A program made the translations under genes and the position numbers. A stretch of 64,000 bases of DNA from Jiella marina (GTDB lineage: Bacteria; Pseudomonadota; Alphaproteobacteria; Rhizobiales; Rhizobiaceae): NCBI RefSeq assembly GCF_024359545.1, contig NZ_JAKQZG010000003.1:310001-374000 (forward strand), read 5' to 3'. Positions 18,351 to 25,249 of the stretch are shown here, piece by piece. Each line of letters starts with the position of its first letter. Position 1 is the stretch's first letter. The notes beneath the pieces are model-generated. The model was not told where the DNA came from and did not search any database. It worked only from the letters and a program-made list of their open reading frames with translations.

Positions 18351-18803
18351 TCAGTAATCGCCATGAAATTCCTCGAAGACGAGGCGGGCATTGCCGCTTC
18401 GTTCCGAATAGCCGGTGACGCGGCAGCTTCCCTTGGCCCGGATCGGGGCTGCGCCCGAAAGATAGATTACGCCGCCGCCCGCGGCCGGCCCGGCGACGTT
18501 ATAGGCTGCGGGCTGGCAGCCCTGCCGGAAGACATAGGCGACGCCGGCGAGACCACGGCCTTGAAAGCGGCCCTCGAAGAGCACCGTTCCCGGCCGGACG
18601 CCGTGTTTGTAGAGGCTTCGCTTCGGCTCCTCGTAGCGGATCGTGACGCGGCCACCGCGCTCGTCGAGGCGCATCAGCGAGCCATTGTGATCGTAGAGGT
18701 CGTAAGCTCTTGCTGCGCCGGCCCCCATGGCGGAGGCGGAAATCCCCATCAGGACGGAGAGGGCGCCAGCCCGGATCGCTCGCGAAAATGGCATAAGGTT
18801 CAT
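18351..18803 (-). CDS. Secreted hypothetical protein
   Basis: 150 residues with signal peptide (MNLMPFSRAIRAGALSVLMG, cleavage near ARA). The mature part contains YDHNGSLMRLDERGGRVTIRYEEPK, GTVLFEGRFQGRGLAGVAYVF and two cysteines (GCQPA, GSCRV), suggesting a small beta-barrel-like periplasmic domain. Similar secreted proteins with the phrase LYDHNGS are common in Hyphomicrobiales; no function is known to me. Convergent with the upstream secreted gene. Confidence 0.75.
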   Translation of the reverse strand: MNLMPFSRAIRAGALSVLMGISASAMGAGAARAYDLYDHNGSLMRLDERGGRVTIRYEEPKRSLYKHGVRPGTVLFEGRFQGRGLAGVAYVFRQGCQPAAYNVAGPAAGGGVIYLSGAAPIRAKGSCRVTGYSERSGNARLVFEEFHGDY

Positions 18804-18951
18804 TCTGATTTTCCTTGCGTCACCTGCCCCGAACAGGCGGTAGAATACCAGATGTGAACCGGAAGTGAATGCGGCGTCCTTGTCGCAGCAAGACCGAATA
18901 CTGTGAGGACTTAGGGTTCGGGTTCTATCGACGGCAGCCGTCGCCGTATCG

Positions 18952-19701
18952 TCAGACCGTCTCGCCGAACACGGACTCGAAATTCTTGTGCAGAAGCGTG
19001 TCCACCTCCGGCATCGAGACGAGGAAGCCGAGATCGGCGAGGCTCGTCACGCCATGGCCCCGAATCCCGCAAGGGACGATGCCGGCGAAATGGTCGAGGT
19101 CGGGATCGACATTGAGCGAGATGCCATGAAAGGTCACCCAGCGGCGCACCCGAATGCCGATGGCGGCGATCTTGTCCTCCGCCACGCCGCCGTCTGGGGT
19201 GGGCGGTCGCTCCGGGCGCTGGACCCAGACACCGACCCGGTCCTCCCGACGTTCCCCGGTGACCTGGAACTCGGCGAGCGTCGCCATGATCCAGGCTTCC
19301 AGGGCCGTGACGAAGGCCCGCACATCCTGCCGGCGGCGCTTGAGGTCGAGAAGCACATAGGCCACCCGCTGGCCCGGTCCGTGATAGGTGTATTGCCCAC
19401 CCCGTCCCGCGGCGAAGACCGGAAAGCGCGAATCGAGGAGATCTGTGTCCCGCGCGCCCGTCCCGGCCGTGTAGAGCGGCGGGTGTTCGAGAAGGATCAC
19501 GGCTTCCCGCGCACGGCCATCGGCAATCGCCGCAGCCCGTTCCTCCATCATCGCCAGCGCGTCCTGATAGGCCGTCAGGCCGTCGAGCACGTGCCACTCG
19601 ACCGGCGGGGAGCCCTCAGCCGGAAGAAAGCGATCGGTCGCGGCCAGGAGACGCTGTTGCTCGGGGAGAGAAGGGGACACCGTGTCGCTCATGCGCTGCA
19701 T
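18952..19701 (-). CDS. lipB: Octanoyl-[acyl-carrier-protein]:protein octanoyltransferase
   Basis: LipB transfers octanoate from ACP to lipoyl domains, the first step of lipoate synthesis. Motifs: [38 protein letters not shown] (RGGxxTxHGPGQ), [17 protein letters not shown] (catalytic Lys region) and [17 protein letters not shown] (catalytic Cys in P-C-G-I). The start is [11 protein letters not shown] at 19701 or MSDTV at 19692; the frame runs further upstream, but it would overlap tRNA-Leu. About 250 residues, slightly longer than average because of a [17 protein letters not shown]-type insert near the middle, usual in rhizobial LipB. Confidence 0.95.
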   Translation of the reverse strand: MQRMSDTVSPSLPEQQRLLAATDRFLPAEGSPPVEWHVLDGLTAYQDALAMMEERAAAIADGRAREAVILLEHPPLYTAGTGARDTDLLDSRFPVFAAGRGGQYTYHGPGQRVAYVLLDLKRRRQDVRAFVTALEAWIMATLAEFQVTGERREDRVGVWVQRPERPPTPDGGVAEDKIAAIGIRVRRWVTFHGISLNVDPDLDHFAGIVPCGIRGHGVTSLADLGFLVSMPEVDTLLHKNFESVFGETV

Positions 19702-19878
19702 ATAGCGATTCCAGATCCGCGGCGACAGACGCGAACCACCTCTCATGCCGGACCGCAGCGCCAACTTCCGCAGGCCGCACGCTTTTCTCGCACTAGCCGC
19801 AACTTGCCTCTTGTGCCCTGCGACAAGTCTTGTTAAACGCCCGCCACCGATGCCGGACACGGCTTCGGCACACGGCGT

Positions 19879-19963
19879 GCGGTCGTGGCGGAATTGGTAG
19901 ACGCGCAGCGTTGAGGTCGCTGTGGGGCAACCCGTGGAAGTTCGAGTCTTCTCGACCGCACCA
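19879..19963 (+). tRNA. tRNA-Leu (anticodon GAG); prophage integration site
   Basis: 85-nt class II tRNA. The acceptor stem pairs GCGGTCG (19879-19885) with CGACCGC (19953-19959), then A and encoded CCA (19961-19963). The anticodon stem CAGCG/CGCTG encloses TTGAGGT, anticodon GAG (19913-19915). The long variable arm and GTTCGAGTC T-loop are present. An integrase gene lies 80 bases downstream, the usual arrangement when the tRNA 3' half is attB. Confidence 0.97.
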
Positions 19964-20043
19964 TTCAATTGCCAAGACATTGGTATCGTTGAGGAATTTT
20001 CCTCGAACCCCGTACCTGGAAGCAGGGTGCGGGGATAGGCTGT
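19939..20043. other. Putative attL region (tRNA-Leu 3' end plus flank)
   Basis: The T-arm to CCA end of tRNA-Leu is the likely crossover core. The flank contains a near-perfect hairpin, CCCCGTACCTG/CAGGGTGCGGGG (about 20009-20035), between the tRNA and the integrase stop codon. No matching copy of the core was found elsewhere in the window, so the core length is not defined. Confidence 0.5.
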
Positions 20044-21081
20044 TCACCCGGCGTTCCGATCCATCTTCGTGATGGCGGCCCTGGCGAGTCTGCGGCGGTC
20101 GGCGGCGCGGGTGTAGAGCGAGGCCATCGCGCCGCCCTGCCAGCCGAAGATCGCTTCCAGTTCGGAGACCGTGGCGCCGGCATTCGCCGCTCGGGTGGCG
20201 CCGATCTTGCGCACGCCGTGAGCCGACTTTTGGACGCCGGCGGCGCGCGCTGCGGTGCGGAAGCGGTTGCCGAACGTCTCCTTGGTCAGGGGCTTGCCGC
20301 GCTCGCCGCAGATGAAGGCGAGATCTCCGGTCGGGCCGGCGGAGAGCGTTGCGGCCAGGACCGGCAGGATCGGGATTGCGACCTCGACCATGTAGCCGCT
20401 CTTTTCCGTCCGGATCGAGGCGACGCCCTCGCGGACGTGCTGACGGCCGAGGCGAACGGCATCGCCGCGTCTGAGGCCCGTGTAGAGCAGCACGTCGAGC
20501 CAGACCCGTTCGCGCGTGCCGAGCGGCCAGCGTTTTTCGTAGCGCTCGACCTCCTCTTCGGTCCAGACCGGGAAGCCTTCGCCTTTCGCGCGCCTGGGGT
20601 TTTTCACGCCTGCCGTCGGGTCGACGGCGACGAGCCCGGCGTCGAGCGCCCAGCGAAAGAGGCCGCGCATCGCGTCGAGGAAGTTGCGGGCCTGAGCGGG
20701 CGTCGTGGCGCGTTTCTCGCGTCCGGCGACGATGACGGCGCGGGTGAAGGACGCGTAGGGCTGGCGACCGGCGGCCGCGACGACGCCGTGAAAGATGTTT
20801 TGGCGCTGGCGACGCGTGGCGACGGACAGGGCCGCCCATGCACCCGTCTCGCGGTATCGGTCCAGCAGCCACTCGAACGAGCCCGACGCCGCTCGCGGGG
20901 AAGGCTCCTCGGCCTTCCCCTCGATCGCGGCTTGATAGGCCGCCATGAATTCCGGAGATCCGTAGTCGCCGCGGATGCGGATGCGGGGACCGGCGCCCTT
21001 GCGCACGTACCATACGGTCGTCCCGTGGCGGGTGGTTTCTTTCAAGAGGTAGGGCGGTCGGCGGCGCGGCATGTCCGGCAT
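20044..21081 (-). CDS. int: Tyrosine-type site-specific integrase
   Basis: 345 residues. Catalytic residues of the tyrosine recombinase family are visible: TGLRRGD (Arg ~204), SAHGVRK (His288-x-x-Arg291), a GW motif (~314-315) and the tyrosine in SLYTR (Tyr ~323). The core-binding domain (~65-155) includes TPAQARNFLDAMRGLFRWAL. It catalyses phage integration and excision at the adjacent tRNA-Leu. The ATG at 21081 overlaps the stop of the upstream gene by one base, so int is translated as the last gene of a long early operon rather than from a solitary promoter. Confidence 0.95.
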   Translation of the reverse strand: MPDMPRRRPPYLLKETTRHGTTVWYVRKGAGPRIRIRGDYGSPEFMAAYQAAIEGKAEEPSPRAASGSFEWLLDRYRETGAWAALSVATRRQRQNIFHGVVAAAGRQPYASFTRAVIVAGREKRATTPAQARNFLDAMRGLFRWALDAGLVAVDPTAGVKNPRRAKGEGFPVWTEEEVERYEKRWPLGTRERVWLDVLLYTGLRRGDAVRLGRQHVREGVASIRTEKSGYMVEVAIPILPVLAATLSAGPTGDLAFICGERGKPLTKETFGNRFRTAARAAGVQKSAHGVRKIGATRAANAGATVSELEAIFGWQGGAMASLYTRAADRRRLARAAITKMDRNAG

Positions 21082-21284
21082 CAAATCACCAGACCTTCCG
21101 GCCAGGCAAGTGCCGGCTTGTCCGGCGCGTTGCGTGGCTTCTCGACGAGGTGAACGATCATGGTTCCGTCCGGGCGGATCTCGACCTCGACCGCCCCGGC
21201 CTGCTTCGCGGCGCGGATCGTGCGCGCGACATCGGCTTGCGTGATGGTGGCGGCCGTTCGCGGCATTTCAAGTGATCCGTCCAT
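21081..21284 (-). CDS. Small phage protein next to integrase (possible excisionase-position gene)
   Basis: 67 residues, or 61 if it starts at MPRTAATITQADVAR (21266). The segment ITQADVARTIRAAKQAGAVEVEIRPDGTMIVHL is typical of a short protein found beside integrases in rhizobial prophages. It combines a helix with a beta hairpin, but I see no clear HTH and assign no activity. Position suggests a directionality factor; this is inference. Overlaps int by one base. Confidence 0.65.
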   Translation of the reverse strand: MDGSLEMPRTAATITQADVARTIRAAKQAGAVEVEIRPDGTMIVHLVEKPRNAPDKPALAWPEGLVI

Positions 21285-21510
21285 CCTGGCAATTTCGATA
21301 TTGCGCGACTACCGATGCCGGTGCAGGAGCACCGGTGCCGGCGTAGACAAGGCCCGCGCCGTCGCACAGCTCGCACCTGCCAGGCAGATTGGCATAACCC
21401 ATGCCGCAGCCAAGATTGTACATTTGCGGGCGCTCACCTCTGCCGTCGCAAAGGTCGCATTCTTTCACGTATCGAAGGATCAGGGGTGCTTCGGCCACCG
21501 CACTCACCAT
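21268..21510 (-). CDS. Small protein with DnaJ-type zinc-binding motifs
   Basis: 80 residues with two CxxCxGxG-like knuckles, CDLCDGRG and CELCDGAGL, about 27 residues apart, the pattern of one DnaJ zinc centre (four cysteines). A fifth Cys lies in LGCGMGY. No J-domain is present. Such stand-alone knuckles occur in phage early operons and may bind nucleic acid or protein; function unknown. Its start overlaps the end of the clamp gene by 7 bases. Confidence 0.7.
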   Translation of the reverse strand: MVSAVAEAPLILRYVKECDLCDGRGERPQMYNLGCGMGYANLPGRCELCDGAGLVYAGTGAPAPASVVAQYRNCQDGRIT

Positions 21511-22631
21511 TTCAATCGCAGGGGCATGATGACCATTTCGTGGTCGGGCTCGTCTTCGCTGACGATCCAGATCGGGGTCGTGGGATCGTTCAGGGCGATA
21601 GCGGCTCTCGTGCTGCCGATGGCCTGGGCGGTCGGGTGGAGGTAGCGGGCGCTGAGGCCGATGACGATGTCGGCCTCACCCTCGATCTCCAGCTCGTCGG
21701 TCGCGTCGCCGATCTCGGATTTCGTGAAGAGCTGGAGACTGCCACCGTCGAAGGTGCATCGGATGTCGCGGTGCGTGTTCTCGTCGTTCGGCGCGTAGAT
21801 CAGCATGCGTTCGAGCGCGCCCTTGAGCGCGGCGATGTCGACGGTCGCGCGCTGCGGATTGTGGCGCGGAAAGAGGCGGGCATAGTCGGGAAAGTCGCCC
21901 TCGACGAGCCGGGAGGTAATCGAAAGCGTCGGCGTCGACAGGGTGATGTGGGCGTCGTTCAGCGACACGGTCACGGCCGCGCCCTTCTTGCCGGCCAGCA
22001 GACGCCATTCCCTGACGATCTGAATCGGCACGATGACCGGGGGCATGCCTGCCGCGCCTTCGGGCAAGGGGAAATGGATCTTCGAGACGACCTTGGCGTC
22101 GGTCGCCACGGCGACGAGGCGCGACGGATCGGCGTCCTTGTGCTCGTGCCAGAACATGCCGTTCAGATAGTAGCGGACCTCGTCATTCGACATGGCGTAG
22201 CCGACGCGGTCGGCCATGCGGTCGAGAACGTCCGATCCAAGCTCGAAACTGTGGGTGGCTTCGGTGACGGCGACGCGCGGGTGATCGTCCGCCGGCATGA
22301 CGTTGATGCGCGCCGAGGCGCGTCCGCCCCTGACCGTCATCCGCTGTTCGTCTGCGGTGATCCGCACCGGCCCGTCGGGCATGCGCTTGATTGAGGCCTC
22401 GAGCGTCTGGGCATCGACTGAGATCGCGCCGGCCTCGCCGACTTCCTCGGCTTCGCCATGGGCGGTGATCGAGAGGTTCAGATCGGTTCCCATGACGGAG
22501 ATGCGGCGATCCGCGTCGACCGTGACGAGCAGATTATTCAGGATCGGGATCTTCTGGCGGCGCACCGCCTTGCGGGCGGCCTCGACCAGAGGCGCGAAGA
22601 CCGATCGATGACAAAGAAAGGCCAGCGTCAC
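21504..22631 (-). CDS. dnaN-like: DNA polymerase III beta subunit-like sliding clamp (phage-encoded)
   Basis: 375 residues, the normal DnaN length, covering three clamp domains. Family features: KIPILNNLLVTVDADRRISVMGTDLNLSI (domain 1), LDRMADRVGYAMSNDEVRYYLNGMFW (domain 2), RLVEGDFPDYARLFPR, and the conserved C terminus MVIMPLRLKW (MPxRL in DnaN). A ring clamp tethers polymerases to DNA, so this copy could serve phage replication or redirect host clamp partners. The host must have its own dnaN near the origin. Genes overlap on both sides (ATGA), placing it firmly in the phage operon. Confidence 0.9.
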   Translation of the reverse strand: MTLAFLCHRSVFAPLVEAARKAVRRQKIPILNNLLVTVDADRRISVMGTDLNLSITAHGEAEEVGEAGAISVDAQTLEASIKRMPDGPVRITADEQRMTVRGGRASARINVMPADDHPRVAVTEATHSFELGSDVLDRMADRVGYAMSNDEVRYYLNGMFWHEHKDADPSRLVAVATDAKVVSKIHFPLPEGAAGMPPVIVPIQIVREWRLLAGKKGAAVTVSLNDAHITLSTPTLSITSRLVEGDFPDYARLFPRHNPQRATVDIAALKGALERMLIYAPNDENTHRDIRCTFDGGSLQLFTKSEIGDATDELEIEGEADIVIGLSARYLHPTAQAIGSTRAAIALNDPTTPIWIVSEDEPDHEMVIMPLRLKW

Positions 22632-22888
22632 GACACTCTCCGGGGCGGTTCGGCCGCGCGGGCGGCGATGATATTCTTGATGGTGGCGGGACGTGGCGCT
22701 GCTGGCGTTATGTCATGAAGCGCCTGCAAGGCCTCGTCGATGCGGCCGGTGGCGATCAATTCCGCCAGGCGCTCGATGTCCGGATCGGGCGCGTCGCAAA
22801 GGTCCACGCATCCGTCCTTGACGGTGAATCCGCGATCAATCAGCGCCCCGAGCAGCTGGTGCGAGGGAACTTCGCGAAGATCACTCAT
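22628..22888 (-). CDS. Phage hypothetical protein
   Basis: 86 residues from [20 protein letters not shown], overlapping the clamp gene (ATGA) and the GapR-like gene. It contains an acidic stretch [30 protein letters not shown] and looks alpha-helical and soluble. Family not recognised. Context suggests a role with the replication functions of the leftward operon. Confidence 0.7.
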   Translation of the reverse strand: MSDLREVPSHQLLGALIDRGFTVKDGCVDLCDAPDPDIERLAELIATGRIDEALQALHDITPAAPRPATIKNIIAARAAEPPRRVS

Positions 22889-23144
22889 CGGAGAGCGCCG
22901 GCGCCATGCCAAGGGCCTGAAGATAGAGATCGAGGATCGATTCCTGCTCCTGGCGCTCGTTCTGATCCTGCTTGCGCAGCGAGATCACCTTACGCAGGAC
23001 CTTGGTGTCGAACCCGTTGCCTTTCGCTTCGGCGTAGACGTCCTTGATGTCGTCGGAGATCGTCTTCTTCTCTTCCTCGAGCCGCTCGATGCGATCGACA
23101 AAAGAGCGCAGTTGGTCCTGCGCGATGCCGTTGACGTCGCTCAT
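22881..23144 (-). CDS. gapR: GapR-like DNA-binding protein (DUF2312)
   Basis: 87 residues matching the DUF2312/GapR family along their length: [49 protein letters not shown] and [10 protein letters not shown]. In Caulobacter, GapR is a nucleoid-associated tetramer that clamps overtwisted, AT-rich DNA ahead of forks and helps topoisomerases. A GAAGGAGA ribosome-binding site precedes the ATG, which overlaps the previous stop. Carriage by a prophage, close to a sliding clamp, suggests a role in phage replication or host chromosome control (inference). Confidence 0.92.
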   Translation of the reverse strand: MSDVNGIAQDQLRSFVDRIERLEEEKKTISDDIKDVYAEAKGNGFDTKVLRKVISLRKQDQNERQEQESILDLYLQALGMAPALSDE

Positions 23145-23350
23145 TTTCGGTCTCCTTCGACCTTGATCGGAACCTCTGCCGCCTCGAAGCGCGAGAGAGC
23201 GATCTTCAGTTCGTCGTTCTTGCGGATTGTCTCGCGGCTCAGCAGGCCGCCATTGCCGCCGCGGCCCGCCTTGCCGGAATCGTCATAGGTGACGGCCTCA
23301 GACAGGGCGCGCGCCGTGGCGAGAAGCGCGGCGAGTTCGGCGGCGCTCAT
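23141..23350 (-). CDS. Phage hypothetical protein
   Basis: 69 residues: [20 protein letters not shown], then a Gly-rich [13 protein letters not shown] and a charged helical end [20 protein letters not shown]. Soluble, family not recognised. Start and stop both overlap neighbours by the ATGA mode, so it is co-translated with gapR. Confidence 0.65.
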   Translation of the reverse strand: MSAAELAALLATARALSEAVTYDDSGKAGRGGNGGLLSRETIRKNDELKIALSRFEAAEVPIKVEGDRK

Positions 23351-23790
23351 TGCGCGGATCTCAATTGCGAGCTGGACCCTCGCCCTTCGACAGGCTCAGG
23401 GTGAGGGGTGTCGGGCTGGGGTGCGACGGTGCGGAGCGCGCTGGCAGCGAGGCGGTGCATCGTCGCGAGTTTGCGGGCTTCGCGGTATTCCCAGTTTTCC
23501 GAGCCGCAGCTCAGGCTGTTCATCGCGGACTTGGCCTCGCGGTCGTGCCATTTGATCGCCTTGGCGATGTCCTCGGCGGAAGCGTCGATCGCGGTCGCCT
23601 GGCTCATCACCTGCCCGAGCTCGGCGGCAATGGCCGCGCGGTCCTTGTCGCGGAGGTTGAGGGCGGCGGCGATCTCCTTCGACCATTCACGCCTGGGCGT
23701 CAGGCAGATGGTCTCGATGCCGCGGCCGTCCTCGACGATCTGGACGCCCGCCGTCTTGTTGTCGGGAAAGGCTTCGAAGCGGCGGGTCAT
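23347..23790 (-). CDS. Phage hypothetical protein with repeat-derived C-terminal tail
   Basis: 147 residues. The N-terminal part (FEAFPDNKTAGVQIVEDGRG) and the helical middle (NLRDKDRAAIAAELGQVMSQ) are unassigned. The last ~25 residues, [20 protein letters not shown], are encoded by the same palindromic element that sits in uvrD (element at 23376-23409), so the natural C terminus has probably been replaced. Overlaps neighbours on both sides. Confidence 0.65.
   Translation of the reverse strand: MTRRFEAFPDNKTAGVQIVEDGRGIETICLTPRREWSKEIAAALNLRDKDRAAIAAELGQVMSQATAIDASAEDIAKAIKWHDREAKSAMNSLSCGSENWEYREARKLATMHRLAASALRTVAPQPDTPHPEPVEGRGSSSQLRSAQ
23376..23409. repeat. Palindromic repeat element, copy D, in a prophage gene
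   Basis: Contains the same core CCTTCGACAGGCTCAGG as the three uvrD copies, with arms ACCCTCGCCC and AGGGTGAGGGGT. It encodes PHPEPVEGRGS at the end of the gene on the minus strand. Confidence 0.85.
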
Positions 23791-23930
23791 GAATGGATCC
23801 CCCGAATGGACACAAAAGCCTCCTGGTCGACGCGGTCGGTGGCGGCGAGGCGATCATTGCCGGCGGCCAGACCGGCGACGAGGGCGAGGGTGGCTAGGAC
23901 GAGGCCAAGGTTGAGGACAACGGCTCTCAT
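23787..23930 (-). CDS. Very small membrane protein of the leftward operon
   Basis: 47 residues: ATG at 23930, stop at 23787-23789, both overlapping neighbours (ATGA on each side). It begins MRAVVLNLGLVLATLALVAG, a single hydrophobic segment, then a short polar tail ending EAFVSIRGIHS. The overlaps make it very likely to be translated. It may be an inner-membrane or signal-anchored peptide; function unknown. Confidence 0.65.
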   Translation of the reverse strand: MRAVVLNLGLVLATLALVAGLAAGNDRLAATDRVDQEAFVSIRGIHS

Positions 23931-24193
23931 GCGACCTTCCTTTCCGCCTTGCGGTTCGCGAACTCGCGGGCGGCTTCGCTGTCACGGGCGATGTCGTCGG
24001 GCGTGAAGCCGGCCTCGATCAGGTCGGCCGGGGTGCAGCCGCCGGAGGCGGCGGCGATGTCGATCATGCTGGCGGCCATGCGGACGACGCCTTCGGACGG
24101 CTGGTCGCGCGGCGGCATGGCGTCGATCATGCGGCGGTGGCTGCGCGCCATGCGGGCGCGCTCTTCTGCCGTGAGTTCGCGGATCTCGATCAT
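23927..24193 (-). CDS. Phage hypothetical protein
   Basis: 88 residues beginning MIEIRELTAEERARMARSHR. The central part GGCTPADLIEAGFTPDDIARDSEAA reads like a short helical-hairpin or HTH-like unit (TPADLIEAGFTPDDI), but no family is recognised. First well-supported gene of the leftward operon. Its stop overlaps the next start. Confidence 0.65.
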   Translation of the reverse strand: MIEIRELTAEERARMARSHRRMIDAMPPRDQPSEGVVRMAASMIDIAAASGGCTPADLIEAGFTPDDIARDSEAAREFANRKAERKVA

Positions 24194-24196
24194 GGT

Positions 24197-24316
24197 TCAG
24201 CCTCCGAAAGCGCGGTAGGCGACAAGCCAGCCGGTGAAGCAGGCAGATGCAACCAGCCAGATGAGCGCGAGCCGGAAGGACCGATCCTCGCGCCAGCGGC
24301 TTGGTTGCCGGCTCAC
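24197..24316 (-). CDS. Possible 39-residue single-span membrane protein
   Basis: A GTG at 24314-24316 opens MSRQPSRWREDRSFRLALIW and a strong transmembrane helix LALIWLVASACFTGWLVAYR, stopping 4 bases before the next gene. The frame stays open far upstream (to 24739) but that part looks non-coding in composition. No clear ribosome-binding site, hence modest confidence. Confidence 0.35.
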   Translation of the reverse strand: MSRQPSRWREDRSFRLALIWLVASACFTGWLVAYRAFGG

Positions 24317-24490
24317 GGACGCGGCGTCGGCGCCGCAGTGTTCGGCAAGCCGGGCGGCGGCCTCCGGCGACAGTGGCGGCGCACCTTTGGAACCAGTCCA
24401 CTCTGCAGGCCCTCGCGACCTGCCGTCCGGGTCAAAAGCGTGCGCCCCATCAGTTAGGCCACACCGATAAGGCCGATCGCAGCAAAAGAA

Positions 24491-24548
24491 GGCGTCCGAC
24501 CGGTCTTTGGGAGACCCCGGGAGGATGTGGGGCGACCGGCCGGACGCC
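24491..24548. repeat. 15-bp inverted repeat in the leftward leader
   Basis: GGCGTCCGACCGGTC (24491-24505) pairs with GACCGGCCGGACGCC (24534-24548) with one mismatch, around a 28-base purine/GC-rich loop. As RNA on either strand it would form a stable stem. Could be an attenuator, small-RNA stem or protein-binding site. Confidence 0.65.
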
Positions 24549-24779
24549 ATGCTCGCCGCCTGGGAGGAGGGGGGATCGGCGGCGATCGGGTTGATGTCAA
24601 AGGCAAGTGAGGCGGCCTGCAAAGCCCCGGCCACAGGCCGCCTCGCCACCGCGCACGCCTCAGGCCATGCGGCGGACCCGGTCCCGCGAGGAGAAACGCG
24701 AGACATGGCGAGAGCGGCGGTTCTGGAAAAAGCTGACACGGAAAACCCTCCATCGGTGTCGATTGGAGGAAATGCTAAT

Positions 24780-24795
24780 GTGGAATGAATTCCAC
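24780..24795. promoter_or_regulatory. Repressor operator-like palindrome, left control region
   Basis: GTGGAATGAATTCCAC: perfect 7-bp arms with two central bases. It matches the sites between the repressor and the Cro-position gene. It lies where the leftward operon and the rightward secreted-protein gene would both begin. Confidence 0.75.
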
Positions 24796-24807
24796 GTCAA
24801 TCCATAT

Positions 24808-24835
24808 GTGGAAAAAATGCCATTAAGCATTCCAC
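24808..24835. promoter_or_regulatory. Second operator-like element, left control region
   Basis: Half-sites GTGGAA (24808-24813) and ATTCCAC (24829-24835) in inverted orientation, with an inner ATGC/GCAT pair. The spacing is longer than in the other operators, so it may be two half-sites or a composite site. Confidence 0.5.
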
Positions 24836-24919
24836 TTGCTACCGCAGGTCTAATTCGCAAACCTGAGGCAACTGGACATGACGGGCCCTCGGTTTAGCGC
24901 CGAGTGGATGGAGGCAGTT

Positions 24920-25249
24920 ATGCGCGCATTGACGTTGGGATTGGCGCTGTTGTGGGCCGCTAGCGTGGCGGCTTACGCGCAGAGTACAAGCGAGCAAGGC
25001 TCTTCGAAGCTGCTGCTGGTGGCGGTGGCCAAAGTGATCTGCAGTGAGGGGACAGTCTCAAACGAGCAGTGGGCCAAAGCCGCCATGCTTTACGGTCTCG
25101 CGAAAGGCATAAGCGACAGCGAGCAAGTCGCCAATGTTTTCAATGCTGTAGGAATTGCGGGCGCAAGCTCCGTGGACGAAGAGCTTGTTCCAGAGATTTG
25201 CCGCCAGGTTCCCCGCATTCTCGCGATTCTGGAGGATTGGAAAACCTAG
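24920..25249 (+). CDS. Small secreted protein in the prophage immunity region
   Basis: 109 residues from ATG 24920, with GGAGG just upstream. MRALTLGLALLWAASVAAYA is a signal peptide. The mature ~90 residues are helical with two cysteines (VICSEG and EICRQV) and no recognised motif. It lies beside the repressor, on the opposite strand, behind two operator-like sites, so it could be expressed in the lysogen as a conversion or superinfection-exclusion factor. Function unknown. Confidence 0.65.
   Translation: MRALTLGLALLWAASVAAYAQSTSEQGSSKLLLVAVAKVICSEGTVSNEQWAKAAMLYGLAKGISDSEQVANVFNAVGIAGASSVDEELVPEICRQVPRILAILEDWKT

Larger units (their letters stand above)
24317..24919. other. Leader/control region of the leftward operon, no convincing gene
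   Basis: About 600 bases without a supported CDS. It holds a large inverted repeat (24491-24548) and operator-like palindromes (24780-24835). Overlapping ORFs on both strands are present but are compositionally poor and mutually exclusive. It may carry the untranslated leader of the leftward early transcript, which would start near 24780. Confidence 0.55.

Noticed and set aside
19941-19963. 59.37 kb tRNA-like 16-mer as the attR partner of tRNA-Leu
   Set aside because: It matches tRNA-Val, not tRNA-Leu; alignment to the tRNA-Leu end gives only short broken matches, so it was not paired with this integrase.
24454-24753. 99-codon minus-strand and overlapping plus-strand ORFs in the leader
   Set aside because: Pro/Arg-rich translations, mutually exclusive frames, no ribosome-binding sites; more consistent with non-coding leader DNA.
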